Assembly (NCBI GenBank): GCA_013396915.1
Contig: VWZL01002213.1
Location: 639,348-703,347 of the forward strand
DNA from: Stercorarius parasiticus
Lineage: Eukaryota > Chordata > Aves > Charadriiformes > Stercorariidae
DNA length: 64,000 nucleotides
Reading direction: 5' to 3'
Made by a program: the position numbers and the translations under genes. The notes under the pieces were generated by a model, which saw only the letters and a list, made by a program, of their open reading frames with translations, had not been told where the DNA came from and searched no databases. Positions within the stretch are counted from its first letter, which is position 1, and each line of letters begins with the position of its first letter. This document shows, one piece after another, positions 40,291-52,800 of the stretch.

Positions 40291-41190
40291 AGCCGGGGCA
40301 GGGGGAAAGGCAGGCAGGGAGACGCACAGGAGCAGAGAAATCCCCAGCAGCTGCCCGGTCATAAAGCTAGTGCCAAGCAAAACTGATGCCTGGCTTAGCG
40401 GGGAGAGAGCGGGTGTTTACTTAGGAATAAAAGCAGGTGAACTGGTGTACGAGATACCTCATCCGAAACTACAGCAAACAGGAAACCCACTGACCAGAGA
40501 ACAAAGAAAATAAACAGCCCGACCCAAAGATAGCCAGCTTATATTTAGGAGAAGCGCTTTCGGAAGGGGCTGCGGCAGCAGCGCCCGTCGCTCGGGTGAG
40601 TTGACCCAGGATGGTGCTGGTGGTCGAACCTGAGTGCGGAGGTGCCGGTGTTTGGCTGCCGAGTTCGGCTGCGGCTGGGGTCTCGGCCATCCCCTGTCTC
40701 GCCGGGGGCTGTCAGGTGCCCCGGGTTTCATTCCCTCAGCCCCGGCACCAGGGGGGTTTTTGGGGAGACGCAGGGTCCGTGCTGCAGGTGCTCCTGGCAG
40801 AGAGACTCAGGGGCAAGATGAGCTTTAAGCTTGGGGTAGCGCGCTGCGCTCCCCTCTTCCGCAGAGTCGCAGTGGGGAAAAACAGGGAGTAATGAGGAGC
40901 GTGGGTGTATTTTGAAAGGGGGTAAAAAAAAAAACCCCAACCCACACTCGTGTGCTTTTTCCCTCTGCATCAGCCAGCAGTGAGTTACTGTGCTTATCTC
41001 CTTCGGCCAGACAATAGCAGTCAGGCTGAGAAACTTCTACCTCAAACTGTGCATATTGTACAGAGGAATAAATGGACCATGTTTATATTAAACAGCATAT
41101 TTACATACCGCTAATAGTATTTTATGAACAGGCAGGGGTGGGGGGGAGGTGTGTGAGGAGCCTTCTGCAGCTCGTTCATCGTAATTACAG
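40256..41190 (+). other. ADRB1: Facultative intron at the ADRB1 C-terminus
   Basis: The donor is AAG|GTATAG, where GTA is the last Val codon and TAG the stop of the unspliced form. The acceptor is TTACAG at 41185-41190, preceded by a modest pyrimidine-rich stretch. Splicing would join Lys433 directly to an ATG at 41191, exactly where the turkey receptor's extra C-terminal tail begins (ESK followed by M). The size is 935 bp. The junction matches known turkey protein sequence; that this bird splices it is inferred. If unspliced, the interval is simply 3' UTR. Confidence 0.6.
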
Positions 41191-41310
41191 ATGAACGGGG
41201 GAGAAAAAAACATCCTGGCAGCAACAAAAAATTACTGCACTTTTTTTTTTTTAAAAACGGCAACAAAGCCGGTTTTTTTGCACAGTGTTAAGAGTTGTAA
41301 AGTTATCTGA
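41191..41310 (+). CDS. ADRB1: Alternative 3' coding exon of ADRB1 (C-terminal extension)
   Basis: Read in frame from Lys433, this exon gives 39 residues and a TGA stop at 41308-41310, for a 472-residue receptor. The opening residues include the motif EKNILA, as in the turkey extension, and continue with a recognisable YCTF. After a run of 12 T (41241-41252) and one of 7 T (41273-41279) the frame leaves the turkey one. The rest of the turkey-like tail is still readable in another frame up to about 41371. The PDZ ligand ESKV would be lost in this form. Either the species has a shorter, altered tail or a homopolymer length is wrong in the assembly. Confidence 0.45.
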   Translation: MNGGEKNILAATKNYCTFFFLKTATKPVFLHSVKSCKVI

Positions 41311-41660
41311 AGATGTTACTTGCACACACGTACACACACGCAAATTAAAAATGAAACGGAGGTTTGAGTAACACCGACCCTGAAACTGATTTCTGGTTTT
41401 GTCTGATCTGTTATAGTTTTATTGAAAGAGTGACTTTTTTTTTTATATTATTTTATGAAGGTACTGTAAATATATCCATATTATAAATTAAAATATCTTA
41501 AGGGACTTTTATTATTTTTATTTTTGTTTCCAAGTGCCCACGTGAATCTGCTGTTATTTTAGCACTTGTGTGTCATTTCCATTTTCCTCTCTGTGTGTGT
41601 TTTATAACATATTTATACTCTGGTGCAATTTACTACTGTGTAAGTAATTGGTCTATGTGC

Positions 41661-41666
41661 AATAAA
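41661..41666 (+). terminator. Likely ADRB1 polyadenylation signal (AATAAA)
   Basis: A canonical AATAAA is followed about 15-20 bases later by CA-rich sequence and then by a GT-rich stretch (41688-41705), the expected cleavage layout. It closes the AT-rich 3' UTR and would serve both spliced and unspliced forms. Earlier AATAAA hexamers at 40426, 40509 and 41067 lie inside the facultative intron and could only end unspliced messages. Confidence 0.55.
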
Positions 41667-41962
41667 TACCATTGCAGCACAAGCAAGCGTGTCTCTATAG
41701 GTTTTGAAACAATACCTACCTGTAATGGGAAGAACAGCATTTGTTTTTCTCCACAGATGGCTCAGATTACCAATATAACTCTATCTAATGGCTTTTCCTG
41801 ACACGGTATTGTAAAAAACGTGTTTGAAACCCAATAAGGTCGTGTTCCTGTTGCACCGAAGTCTGCTGACTTCCCTTAAAATTAATGGCTGAAGACAAGG
41901 TGTTTCCAGTCTGATAATGAATACACTCATTTTCTGTAACTATTCCTTTCTGGAATATATTC

Positions 41963-41987
41963 TTTTGTTTGTTTGTTTGTTTTTTGT
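41963..41987. repeat. TTTG tetranucleotide microsatellite
   Basis: TTTTGTTTGTTTGTTTGT followed by TTTTTG, just downstream of the ADRB1 polyadenylation site. Confidence 0.8.
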
Positions 41988-43275
41988 TAGGACTACGCGT
42001 CTGGGAGTCAGGAGACCAGAATATTTAAGATTACAGAGGATGCTTAATTTGAAAGCTAAAAATGGTCTTGAGTAGAAAAGAAATCTCCGTACGTGGTACA
42101 TGCCGCCCCACAAGTAAGTCTGCCTCGTGCCGACGGTGGGCCTGCTCCTGCCCGAGCGAGGTGGGCGGTGGGCATCACGGTGGGGTCGGGTCCCGGTGCC
42201 GAGCGCGGAGGTTGGGGGAGACCCCTGCCTGAAAAGCAGCCGCAGGAGGCTCGTGCCCTGTAAGGGGAGATGGCAGCCGGTTGCGGGACTCCAGACTTCG
42301 TTTCCCTCTTACTGTGAAAAAAAGGGATTTAACAACCTCCGAGGGAATGGCTGGGGCGTAACCGGAGCAGGATTGGACTCTGGGACAGGCTTAAAACACT
42401 GCTGAAACCTCTTCTGTGTCACTGGGTGGAATAAAACTACCGAGTTTGTGGATCGTAAAGCTAATGGTGATGTGCAGCGTGGCTTCAGCGTGCTGCCGAC
42501 AAGTCACATACTCCTTGGGGGCCAGATCATGATAACCGAATGTTATATTGCGGACTGACCCAAGCAAGGAGGGGCTGTGAGCAGAAGGGCTTTAGATCTG
42601 CATCCCCGGGACAAAAGATTTTCTTCCTTTATTGCTTCATGAAGGTGCGCTGCATCCTTGTGGTTTCATAAAGCTTTTCATTACTGCAATGAATACACGG
42701 CAGATAGAGCAACAAAAAGGCAGTGCGGAATAAAAGTGAACCCACTTTTAGGTTTATTAAGCTCAGAAGTATAGTTAAATTAGAAATCAGCTCCCAGGAA
42801 GGGCACTTTCCAAAGCAAGATCTTTAGGATGGTGGCCAACGGTTTGTTTTTGGAAACCATTTGTTCTTTTTTTTGTTTGTTTTAAAAAATTAAGGAATTT
42901 GCCCTTTGCAGTTTCTAATGATGTACTTTCAGGGGAAAAAAAAAAAAAGTTACGCTTTTTGTGTAAGCACAAAATAAAGGGACCAGGGGACCAGGGAAGT
43001 AAATAATACTTTTCCATTGATGTTACTGGGGTTCGATGTGAGCTGCAGTTAATGATGTCTCCCTTGATAACAGTGAAATGAGCTCCTTAAAATGCGGGGG
43101 TGATGTCAGATCAGGTGCTAAATGAAGTAGGCTCTGCCACCAAATTATTTGTTATTTTTTATTAATCTGGTTTTGTCTGTGATTCCAGCAAAGACAACAG
43201 GACCAAAAGGGTGCCCGGGATGGTGATGTCTGATGCCAGCGACTGCGGCGAGATGTTGTCTGCGCATGTCGGGGT

Positions 43276-43296
43276 CGGGATGGGATGGGATGGGGA
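43276..43296. repeat. GGGAT pentanucleotide microsatellite
   Basis: Three to four copies of GGGAT/TGGGA in a GC-rich stretch. Confidence 0.75.
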
Positions 43297-46200
43297 GGCA
43301 GCCCTGCAGTTCTCCTGCGCCCTGGGGACTGCAGGGAGCCGGGGCAGGACCTGCCAGTGTCCCCTCCTGCCAGGCAGAGCAAGGCAGGATCCGTCCCCTG
43401 TGCCCAGCTGGGAGCTGAAGTGGCTGCGGAGCCCCCGTCCTTGGCCGGGGGCTGGATCCTGGGGAAGCGCGGCGCCTGCTGCAGGGGGTGGGATAGTCTA
43501 ATGGACTTGGCTCTTCGTCTCATAAATCATGCTTAATTGCAACCATCCGAACACTCGTGTCCTTAGACTTAAAAAAGTGATAAAAGTTTTGGCTCGATGG
43601 GGTCCAACTTAGGTGGGAATTTTATGGCCAGAACTTGCTCGGCTTCTACCGAATAGCTGTGCTGGGTCATGCTTCTCCTGGATGAGTGTAATGGCATTGA
43701 GAAGGTGAAAGGTAGGACGAGTTTGGCCCATTGGCTTCAGTAGGGCCAGCTGTGGGAGCGAAGTGGTCAGGATTTGTCTGCCGGTGAGTTTTGGCCAGTC
43801 AAGGACTTGCTGGAAGGGTCTGGAGGCTGGCACGTTGAGTCCCTCCGGAGACAGCTAAGATAATTCACCTGGCAGGGTGGATGGCGGACGCTGGTCCCTC
43901 TCGCATGGTGTAAAAAAGACGGTGGCACAGTAACAGTGCGGACAGAGCAGGACATATGGCAGGCACGTGTGCGAGGAAGGGGAGGCTGCTGGCGAGCAGT
44001 CTGCCATGGATCACGCCCGGAACAGGCTGTTCTCCGCGGAGAAGAAGGATACTCTGAAAAGTGTTACGGGGCAGCTGAAATACTCCGGAGGCGATGAGTC
44101 AAATGCTCACGACGAATATTTTTTTTTTTTCTGACGAAAACCAGACATGGATTAGTGATTGGAGCTGCAAGTCAGAAAGTATAGGAGGTGGGCATGCGGC
44201 TGCACACGTACGTGGGCCGGAAAGTAATGGCAAAGAGCCGCCGGCCTGCAGGAAAGGGATACACAGGTAAAACAGAAATCCACTCCGAGAAAATTATTTG
44301 GCGAGGGTGCCTGAGACTTCCCATGCAAGACGCCCGATTCTCAAAGGCGCCGGCTGCACTTCAAGCCGTGTTTGCTCAGCACTTCTGAAAAGCAGGCTGC
44401 ATCTCTCCACGGGCTTAGGTGGGAAGACATCGGGTGGGAAGCCTGGCTTCAGTTTTCTGCCCGTTGGGGAATGTTAAGGATGTTTGAGATGCACGGTGGG
44501 CTGTCGAAGCGTCTGCAGAAGGACCTCCCGGCCAGCGAGGGCTGCGCAAAACCACCCCAGCAAATTCACTGCGCTTGGAGACCACAGCCCTCAGCGTTAC
44601 CTGACTGTAGCTCCAAGCAGTAACTGACGAACGAATGAAACTAGCTGTAAAAAATGTGGCTTAAAATTGTCATCTGAACTGTGCCCATGGCACACGCAGG
44701 GTTTGACAGCATCAGCCGGGCGTTTGCGATACAACACGCACCGGTTTGTCTGCAAACGCTGCTTTCCCTTTTGGGTATGCACGTGTTTTCAAGTATAAGA
44801 ACAACTTCTTTATCAGCTTGCTTTTTTTTTTTTTCCCTTGCCTTTTTTTTTTTCTTTAAACCCTATCTGTAGTCGAGGTTTTATTAATAACTTTTAAGTG
44901 GCTATTTTGCAAACCTTCCTTGTGCTGCACACTTTCCTAATTTATTGTAATTTCCCGTCCGGTGGAGTGCACTCACTTCCTTTATGTAATATATCAGCTG
45001 CGGGGCTGGAAATTGTGCAGCCATGAACCGAAAGAGCAGACTTTCTTGAGGCCAAATGCGGTCAGGCATCCTTGCCACTGGGAGCAGAATTTGACCTGAT
45101 AATCTAATCTCATACGAGAGAGTATCTCCCGAAAAGTATTGTTACCAGCAGTAACTGACCTCTGTTAATGAAGCTGGAGCAATTAGTCCTATTCAAAGCT
45201 GTCAAGAAAATGTTAACTGCTAAACAACAGTTAACGTTGGATAGCTCAAATAATGAGTGTTTTGTTTGCTGGTGTGTGTTAGGTGATGTGTTGGGAAATA
45301 ATTATCCTTTGACTAGCAGCCAGCTTTGTACTAATCAGAAAGGAGAAGTCATGTTCTGTTTGAAGGATTAGACCTAAAAATAGTTCTGTTGCCGCCACAT
45401 CAACGGGTGAAATGAAGCAAATTCACGGAGACGTACACACCTTCTTAACATCTCGCTTTTCATCCTCAAAACTGATTGTTCAGCTGGAACTTTCTGTTTG
45501 ATCGTGTCAAAAGCACTAATACGATCTCCTGCAATAGCGCTGAGCACGCTCCCCCCGAGGAGCATTACCCTATGCGCCACTGACTCGCTTTCAGAGCCTG
45601 CCAAATTCCCCAAGGGCCCAGGAGGAAGTAAGGAGTCTTTCTCTTTATATAAACAATCGCTTATGATGTAAGGTCAACAATATTTGTGATAATCGCCTCG
45701 CAGAAGAAATCGATACGCTTTCTGTTTCTGATGTGTGTACGCCTGCCCGTGCACGAGGAGCAGCCGTGGTAACAGCAGGTGATTTATTCCTGCGATTTGG
45801 TAACTTCAGGCTGTCAGACCGCGCTCGAAAAAGTGACCGAGATGGGAAAAGGATAAAAAAGGTGATGCTGGCGAGGAAACCTGGGGTTGTCATTGCAAAC
45901 AGCAAAAACCAGGGCATCTTTTGCCGTACTTTCCCACTTCTACTGGGAAAGCCTTACCAGTTTGGATAGGGATGCACCAGGCAGATGCACTATAGAAAGG
46001 CAGGTTAAGGGTAAGGGGTAAGACACTTCCCATGCAGGACTGTGCCACCAAGAGACTGGCAGCTGGAACGTGCCCCAGACATGCCTAAAAGTTTTTCTTA
46101 TTCTTTTTGGATGACAGCAGCAGACTGAAGCACACCTGAGCAGCTTCTCTGCTGCTTCCTGGCCATCCTTGGCCCCCAGGACACGTGCCTCCCCCTTAGC

Positions 46201-46545
46201 ATCTCCCCCTCCATGCCAAGTTTTGCAGGACCTGGAGCCTTCCCACAGCCTGGAGCTGTTGTCCTCTTTGCGCGGTGAGGCACAGGAGGTGCCAGTGGCC
46301 CCCGGGGGCGGCGGGTGCCGCAGGGCGTAGGGTGCCGCCGTGGCTGTGCCAGGCATGCTGGTGCAGGCCGCCGGCCGCCCCGCTCCCCTGAGTCACCGCT
46401 GCCTCCTGCACACGCCAGAGACAGGATCGGGCCCGATTCTGGGAGGGTGCTTGGGTTTGTTATGTAAACTGGCCACCAGCTTCCTGGTTCACAAACACCG
46501 GCAGCCCAGTACGCACGTTCACTCTGCAAACTGCCCTTTCGGCTT

Positions 46546-46846
46546 AGAATCATAGAATCATAGAATCACTGAGGATGGAAGGGACCTTTCAGATCATCGA
46601 GTCCAACCAGCAACCTAACTCTGACAAAAACCATCGCTAAACCATATCTCTAAGCACTAGGTCTACCCACCTTTTAAATACCTCCAGGGATGATGCCTCA
46701 ACCCCTTCCCTGGGCAGCCCGTTCCCATGCTTGATAACCCTTTCAGTGTAAAAATTTTTCCTAATATCCATTCTAAACCTCCCCTGGTGCAACTTGAGGC
46801 CATTTCCTCTTGTCCTATCGCCTGTTACTTGGGAGAAGAGACGTCT
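46546..46846 (-). mobile_element. CR1 LINE 3' end, about 300 bp
   Basis: Three CATAGAAT-type octamers at 46546-46566 mark the CR1 terminus. The body follows in reverse complement, including GGAAGGGACC, TCCAGGGATGATG, and the block CTCCCCTGGTGCAACTTGAG with CTCTTGTCCTATCGCCTGTT. It belongs to a different CR1 subfamily from the copies at 9.9 and 37.8 kb. No coding region is retained. Confidence 0.9.
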
Positions 46847-49800
46847 CGGCTCCCAGGTTTTCCATGGTGGTGTTGGCTTGCTCGGCCTTAGCACCCAGCA
46901 GCATGAGGTTTTTAGCTGTGCCCTGGCAGCAGTCGGCATCCAGACGTGAACAGTACCAGGCACCAGGCAGTGTTTAGGTTTGGTCATACCCGTTCCTTCC
47001 AGGGTAGATGCTCGGAGTTACCAATACCAGCTGCACCAAGGTGCAAAAAGTACCAAACAAATAGGAAATTTGTTCCTATCCTCCAGATCCACAGCCTGAA
47101 GGAGAAAACAGAAGTTCACCCAGACTTTTGCCATTGCTGCAGTTAGCAGCGCGTCTCAGATGTAATGATATGCCTTTCCTTTCTGATCCTGTGTAATGCA
47201 CCAAATCCTGTTGTCCTTAATGAGATTAAATGAGATTTTTCTACTACTTCGATGCTCCGGCCATTAGCCACTGTTTTGCATCTCTAGGCAGTGGTGTACC
47301 TTTGCATGCCTGGCGCAGTGTCTCTCTCAAAGCCATGATATTTAGACTTCTTCCTGCCAAAATTATTTTGATAATTGGTCTTAAGCTCGTTGGCACAATG
47401 CTTTGAAAGGTAGATTTAAGCGTATACAGCGAAGAGGCAACCAGAAGCATTAAGGAGCTCAAAATCTCAGCAGCTGCTGGCTGTATAAATATTTCAGCTA
47501 CCAACAAGTCGTTTTTCAGGGCCAGGCGAGCGCTGCGTCCCCTCAGAGGCTGTCAGCTGCCCTCAAAGCGCGGCTGCAGAATACCCTGCCGCTGTAAGGG
47601 AAAATTGCAGGGACAGCACAACAGCTCGTGACAAAAGATTTGACAGGTGGTAAAATTTAAACAGTGCTTGCTGGCCAAAATTTAAAGAGCGCTTGTTAAG
47701 AGAAAACACGGCGCCCAGAGCCGCCCTCCCTCTGCTCCCATTTGGGTGCGTTAACGTGCCCCCCTCTCGCCTGTGTCGGAGGGGACCCCAGCGGTGTTCT
47801 GCGACACGAAGGTGTGTGCCAGCCTGTCCCCCTCCTCGGGGCTCGCCGCCCCACCGTTGTGCTGCGCAGGGAGGAGCGCTTCCTCTGGGGCTGGAGCAGG
47901 TGAACTGGGAGATGTCCCACAGAGCTCCCATTGTTCAACAGCCCGCCTGCTCGCCGTCAGCGAGGGGTGTTCTGTTTGTCTGTTCTTCCCCTAAATACTC
48001 ACCTGGGAGCCGTCAAATAAAATCTCAATTAACTTGCCTTCGGCAGGAGGCGGGGTGCGGGATGCGTTCCCTGGCAGGCAGCTGGGAGGGGGAGGCAGGA
48101 CGGGTGAGGGGGGGACCTGTTCCTCACACCCCCCACCCCAACCAAAGCATCGCTGGAACCCTGGCAGGTTCCCATCACCAGACCAGGACAGCTGCAACAC
48201 CAGTGTGCACCCAAAATCCCAGATCCTGACATAAGAGCATCCGATCCACTCACGAATCAGCTTGCCTCACATATTCAGTTTTTTTGGAGCTTTTATGTAA
48301 TATTGGGCACTGCTGTAATTGCCAGTAACAACAGGTATTGTAACGCTGCGCTAAACTGCCTTGAGAGCATCCACGGGAGAGGTTTTGTTCCTGTTTCGCT
48401 GCCAGGTGGTTCCCAGCTCGCTGGCAGCGGGGTGAACTCATGTCTGCAGTTTTCAGCATCAGCCCATCCAAGCCGGGGCTGGTGTTCACGCTCTCCCCTC
48501 CACTGCGCGTCCCACTGCCCGGACTGGCTCTGCCGCCTGTGCAACCTCCTGGGCTCCTTGGGCTGAAAACCACGTGAACGTGCAGAGTGATGGGGCTGAG
48601 ATTGTGTTTTGGTAGTAGCCCTGATTCGGATCCATCGCTGTGATCACAAACCTCGTGTCCAGCAGTGATGCTGCAGAAGCTGGGACCCAGACCAGCACCT
48701 TCTGGCCTGTCATTTTGCCTGACCTGCGCTGGAAAAGCGGGACTCGCCACCTAAACCTTCCCTCCACTTCAGGCGCCACGCTGAATATTATATTCAGAAT
48801 GGCGTAGTCATTAAGCTTCTTGTTGCACGTGAAAACTGAAAAAAAAATTAGCTTGGTACAAATATTCATGCAATAGAATAAAAACATGATTTAAAACTGA
48901 TTATCTGCTGTGTAGCCAGACCACGGTGAAGAGGATGGGCCAGACTCCTCAACTTTCGGCAGAGATCTGGACCAAGGGAGCTGAAAGAGCAACTCAGGTA
49001 CCAGGTGACAGCACTAAGCTGTCCCCAACTGCAAGAGGGTGACATGACAATGAACCACAGGCATTGCAAAAATAATTCCCCAGGCCAAGCGTCTCTGTTT
49101 GCACATCTTTGTGTGGATCCCAACGCTGACGGGCACCATTGAGCTGTTAGTGACTTGTGAGTAATCCCCATTGTGTGTCTCTTCTGCTGGATGATGTTTA
49201 ACTGCTTTTATTCCTGTGCATTTTATTCCTCGCTCATGTGGGAGGGAGGAAGGAATGCGGTGATAAATATGCTGGAATAATTTCAGTGCTGGATAGTTTC
49301 CATTAATGTATTTCTCATTATGTAACGCTGACATCGCTGTACAAAATCTGCAAAGGTGCCTTTTAGGAAGATGGAACATTTCTACCTAGCTACAGTTAGG
49401 AAAGTCGTGTTGTAGAGCAGGCTGGGCTTTGATCAGACACTTGTTAATTGCACCGGATGTGCTTGGGCTTTCGCGTGGTATGGGTTTCTTTGCCCTTACG
49501 TTACGAGGCACCTCATAAATTAAATGGTTGATGTTGTCAAATGCATGCCATTAGCACTTTGAGCAGATAATGCGTTCGGTGGCCTCAGCAGGGTCTATCG
49601 CAGGGCCTGTCTCCAGATAATGCCCTGGAAGGAGAACAATGGTGCTCCGAGCTCCCAGGGACCTCCACTCTTCAGTTCTGCGCTTCAGAAGAGAAAAATT
49701 ATCATCTGCATGGCTCAAGCTCTCTTTGAAATGCGGTTATTTTTCACTCACACATTCCAAGTATTTTTTACATGATATCAGCAAGAAACTTGAAACTCCC

Positions 49801-52800
49801 TTTGAGAAGAGGAAGATTTCCTGCAGCCCTACTACTAAAGAAAATGGATAGATCGAGTCGTAAAGTTCAATGACTTACTTAGCATTAAATAAGAAAGAGA
49901 ATAATGAATTGGATTTTGTGTGCCTGTTTTTCCTCTGCAGGGAACAGGCAGGCTAATGGATTCGCATTGCCTTCTGCTTCTGTTCATCAGTCTAGGTGAG
50001 TTCAAAACACTGCTGCCTTTTTGTGCTCTCCTTTCCCTGCTCACTTCTCACAACTTCAAGCATTTGGAGCCTAGCGAACGCCTGGGTTTGCTACCATCAA
50101 TGCCACCCGGACCAGTGAGGAAAACATGCAAGGTTAACCCCCTGCCTCCGACGGTGACATGTGGCCCGCTTGCTGCGTGGACATCTGTATTTTATGCTAG
50201 GTAGCCACAAGTAGGCAATTCCTTACTTGGGGTGGACACTAGTTTCCTACTATTATGAGCTCAGGCTTTAACATCCTTCAAAAGAGACATTATTTCCCTA
50301 CTGGGTTCACCAAAACCTGGTTGGGTCTTCAAACCCCTCCTTTGTTTACAGGCTTTGCCAAGCGCGCCGTAGGGCTTTTTACTGGGGAAGGAAGGGAGGT
50401 GGTGTAGGAGGAAACTATTACAAAGCTATTTAACATAAACAACTTTCTCATGTAAACTCCAAACACTGCTTGGCAAGGAAGAGGTTAAAGCTGGGAGGGG
50501 GAGGACGGGGAAACTCATTAGGGCAAAGATATAAATAGCAAGTCGGGAAGCCTGGGGAGGGACACGGGGGAAGGGGAAGCCATGAGTTGACCCTCAATGG
50601 GGTGGACTGCTTTGACTTGCTGAAAGCCCTCTGCTGCTCTGCCCTCAGGTTTGGATCTGGGTCCCCCCTATGGCACCCCAAAGCCGGGAGGATGCTCAGA
50701 CAGAAACCCCACATAACTGACCAGGAGTCCTATTTGATCAAAGGTGAACCCAAAAGGTGTTGGGCTCACCTGAAGACTTTCTGTGGAACCAGAAACCACT
50801 GCTGGTCTCACCTGCCCCTTCCTGCTCCAAACCTTCACTGGGTCCACCAGCGCCTGCCCAGAGCCGGGGAGCTGCTGTCTGCCCGCTCGGATGGTCGGAG
50901 CAGGATTTCCGTTTTCCTACCAGCCTTGGTGCCTCAGCCTTTCTGGCCTGTGTTTATTCCAAATGGGAAATGCATAATGAGAAACTGTTTAAACAACTTA
51001 AGGTACAAGGAAACTCACTGAAGTAAAGTACAACGTTAAAATTTATTTCCAAGGAAATGATGCACTCTCCAAAAGGACTCCACTCAAGCACTGCAATTTA
51101 AAGTTGCAGGATAATTGCTGGCCATCTTGGGTGCTGCCTGCAGCCTCATCTAGGCCTGAGTGTGGTACACAAGGTGGACAGGAGTCTGCCAAGATCATCT
51201 ATGCTGCTGTCTGCTCTTGCCACCAGCAACCGTTCATCACTAGGTTATTGCAGATCTTTGCACACAATGAGATACTCAATGTGGGCATAACTCTGCTGGT
51301 GAAGAGGCACCAGGCAACGTTTTATAAACTCTGTGCCAACGGATATCTTAAGATATACACAAATGTTAGTGAGGGTGTTTCCTTAACAATGTTTTAAACC
51401 ACCCATAGCAGCTATGTGGACCAAGATGACAAAGTGCAGAGAGTGACCAAGCGAAGGAACATCTCCCCTATCTCCTGGGCTGTGAGCGAGGTTGGTACCC
51501 AGGCACATTTGAATGCCTGAGGTTCAGGAATGGTCTGTCCTGTCTGTTGGTTTGCTTGCACGGGTAGGTCTGGACAGCCTGGTGCTGGTGAAGGAAAGCC
51601 CAGGAGCCACCAAAGCCCCAGAGGAGTTCTCTTGTTCTATTTCCGGCCCTGCTTTTTAAGATACAAAGGGCTTCAGATCAGATGCATTTCTGAAGCTTAT
51701 CTGTGTGAATATTTGGCTGCTTATTCAAACAGAACAAAAACCTTCAAGCCTTCTGAGGTCCATCCATCAAGAGCCTTATCTCCCCATGTCACCGCTCAGC
51801 TCCGGCTGCCGCTCGGAGCCTCCTGGCAGCCAGGGCTCAGCTCTGTCCACCAGCTTCCCATCTCCCCTTTCCGGGCAGCTTCATGGCATTATCCAGGGTC
51901 ACCTCCTTGGCTCCCTGCCATTTCAGTGATGGCCTCTGCATTGCATGCAGGAGTGGCAGCCTGGACTGCTGCATGGTCTACAGCCAGCCAGCATCCCGAT
52001 GGGCTGCATTTGTGCTGCTGTATCGCAGCCCATCACCTCCGTCCCCCACATACGTAGCCATCTGGGCTATGGCCACAGCCACGACCACAGCAGAGCACAC
52101 TGAGTCTGCTTGGCCCCAAGAAAGGAGAACATTTATCTTTTTTAACGGGATATTAATGAAGCCCGGGTAAAGGAATGTAGTCTCTTCTATCTGAGGTTCA
52201 AAGACTGAAATATCCAAGGAGAGTATTTCTGATCTCCTCTCTGGTAAAAAGGAGGTTTTGTAAGAGGTCCCCCCAGCTGTTGGGTTGGGGAGGAGCGAGT
52301 GTCAGCCCTTGCCACCTGACAGCTGCTGGTCCCCTCTGGCAGAGGCATCCTCACCATTGCAGTCGGGCTGCTAGAGATCTCAGATAGCATCCCTAAAAAC
52401 CCAGGTGGTCTCTACCCCGGGTGGATGAGCATGGCACATGAGCCACCGAGATGCACAAGGAGCATGGTGAGCACGCAGAGGGGTCACCAGCATCAGTGGC
52501 CCGGTGGAGGCCAGGTAAAACAGCTGCATGGCTAGTCTTATGCCCAATTTATACAATGCATTATTCAGCCTTGTCAGAAGAGCCTTTGCAGTGCTTGGTT
52601 TCAGGGCCAAAGGACATTTCTTGCTTTGCAGCTGAGCTGGCACAAGAAGTCGTCTGCAATCCTGCCATCCTGTCAAAGCCATGGCCAGAAACAACAGGGT
52701 GAAGAGTTTGGAAAGAGCCACCCATCCACAGCGTAAACGAGTTTAAATGGGGAGCTGGCTGGCTCAGGGCTTGAGAACAGCTTTCAAGCACATCAGAGGT

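Larger units (their letters stand above)
40262..41690 (+). other. ADRB1: ADRB1 3' untranslated region (unspliced form)
   Basis: After the stop, a GC-rich stretch (to about 40870) changes to AT-rich sequence. U-rich and AUUUA-type elements lie at about 41430-41620, including TTATTATTTTTATTTTTG near 41508 and TATTTAT near 41610. Beta-adrenergic mRNAs are known to be destabilised through such 3' UTR elements, so the same is plausible here. No other coding region is supported in the interval apart from the alternative exon. Confidence 0.6.
41700..46545. other. Intergenic downstream of ADRB1; no gene seen
   Basis: G+C is higher than upstream, so open frames are longer by chance (up to about 125 codons). 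Nothing resembles the exons of a neighbouring gene. Several CpG-rich patches (about 42.1-42.3 and 43.2-43.5 kb) lack other promoter features. Confidence 0.6.

Noticed and set aside
38672..40327. 551-codon open frame on the minus strand across ADRB1
   Set aside because: It is the antisense shadow of the GC-rich receptor gene, runs through the ambiguous base into CR1 repeats, and has Pro/Gly/Ala/His-rich low-complexity content without any domain.
43025..43045. GGGGTTCGATG motif resembling a tRNA T-loop
   Set aside because: No matching acceptor, D-arm or anticodon stem around it.
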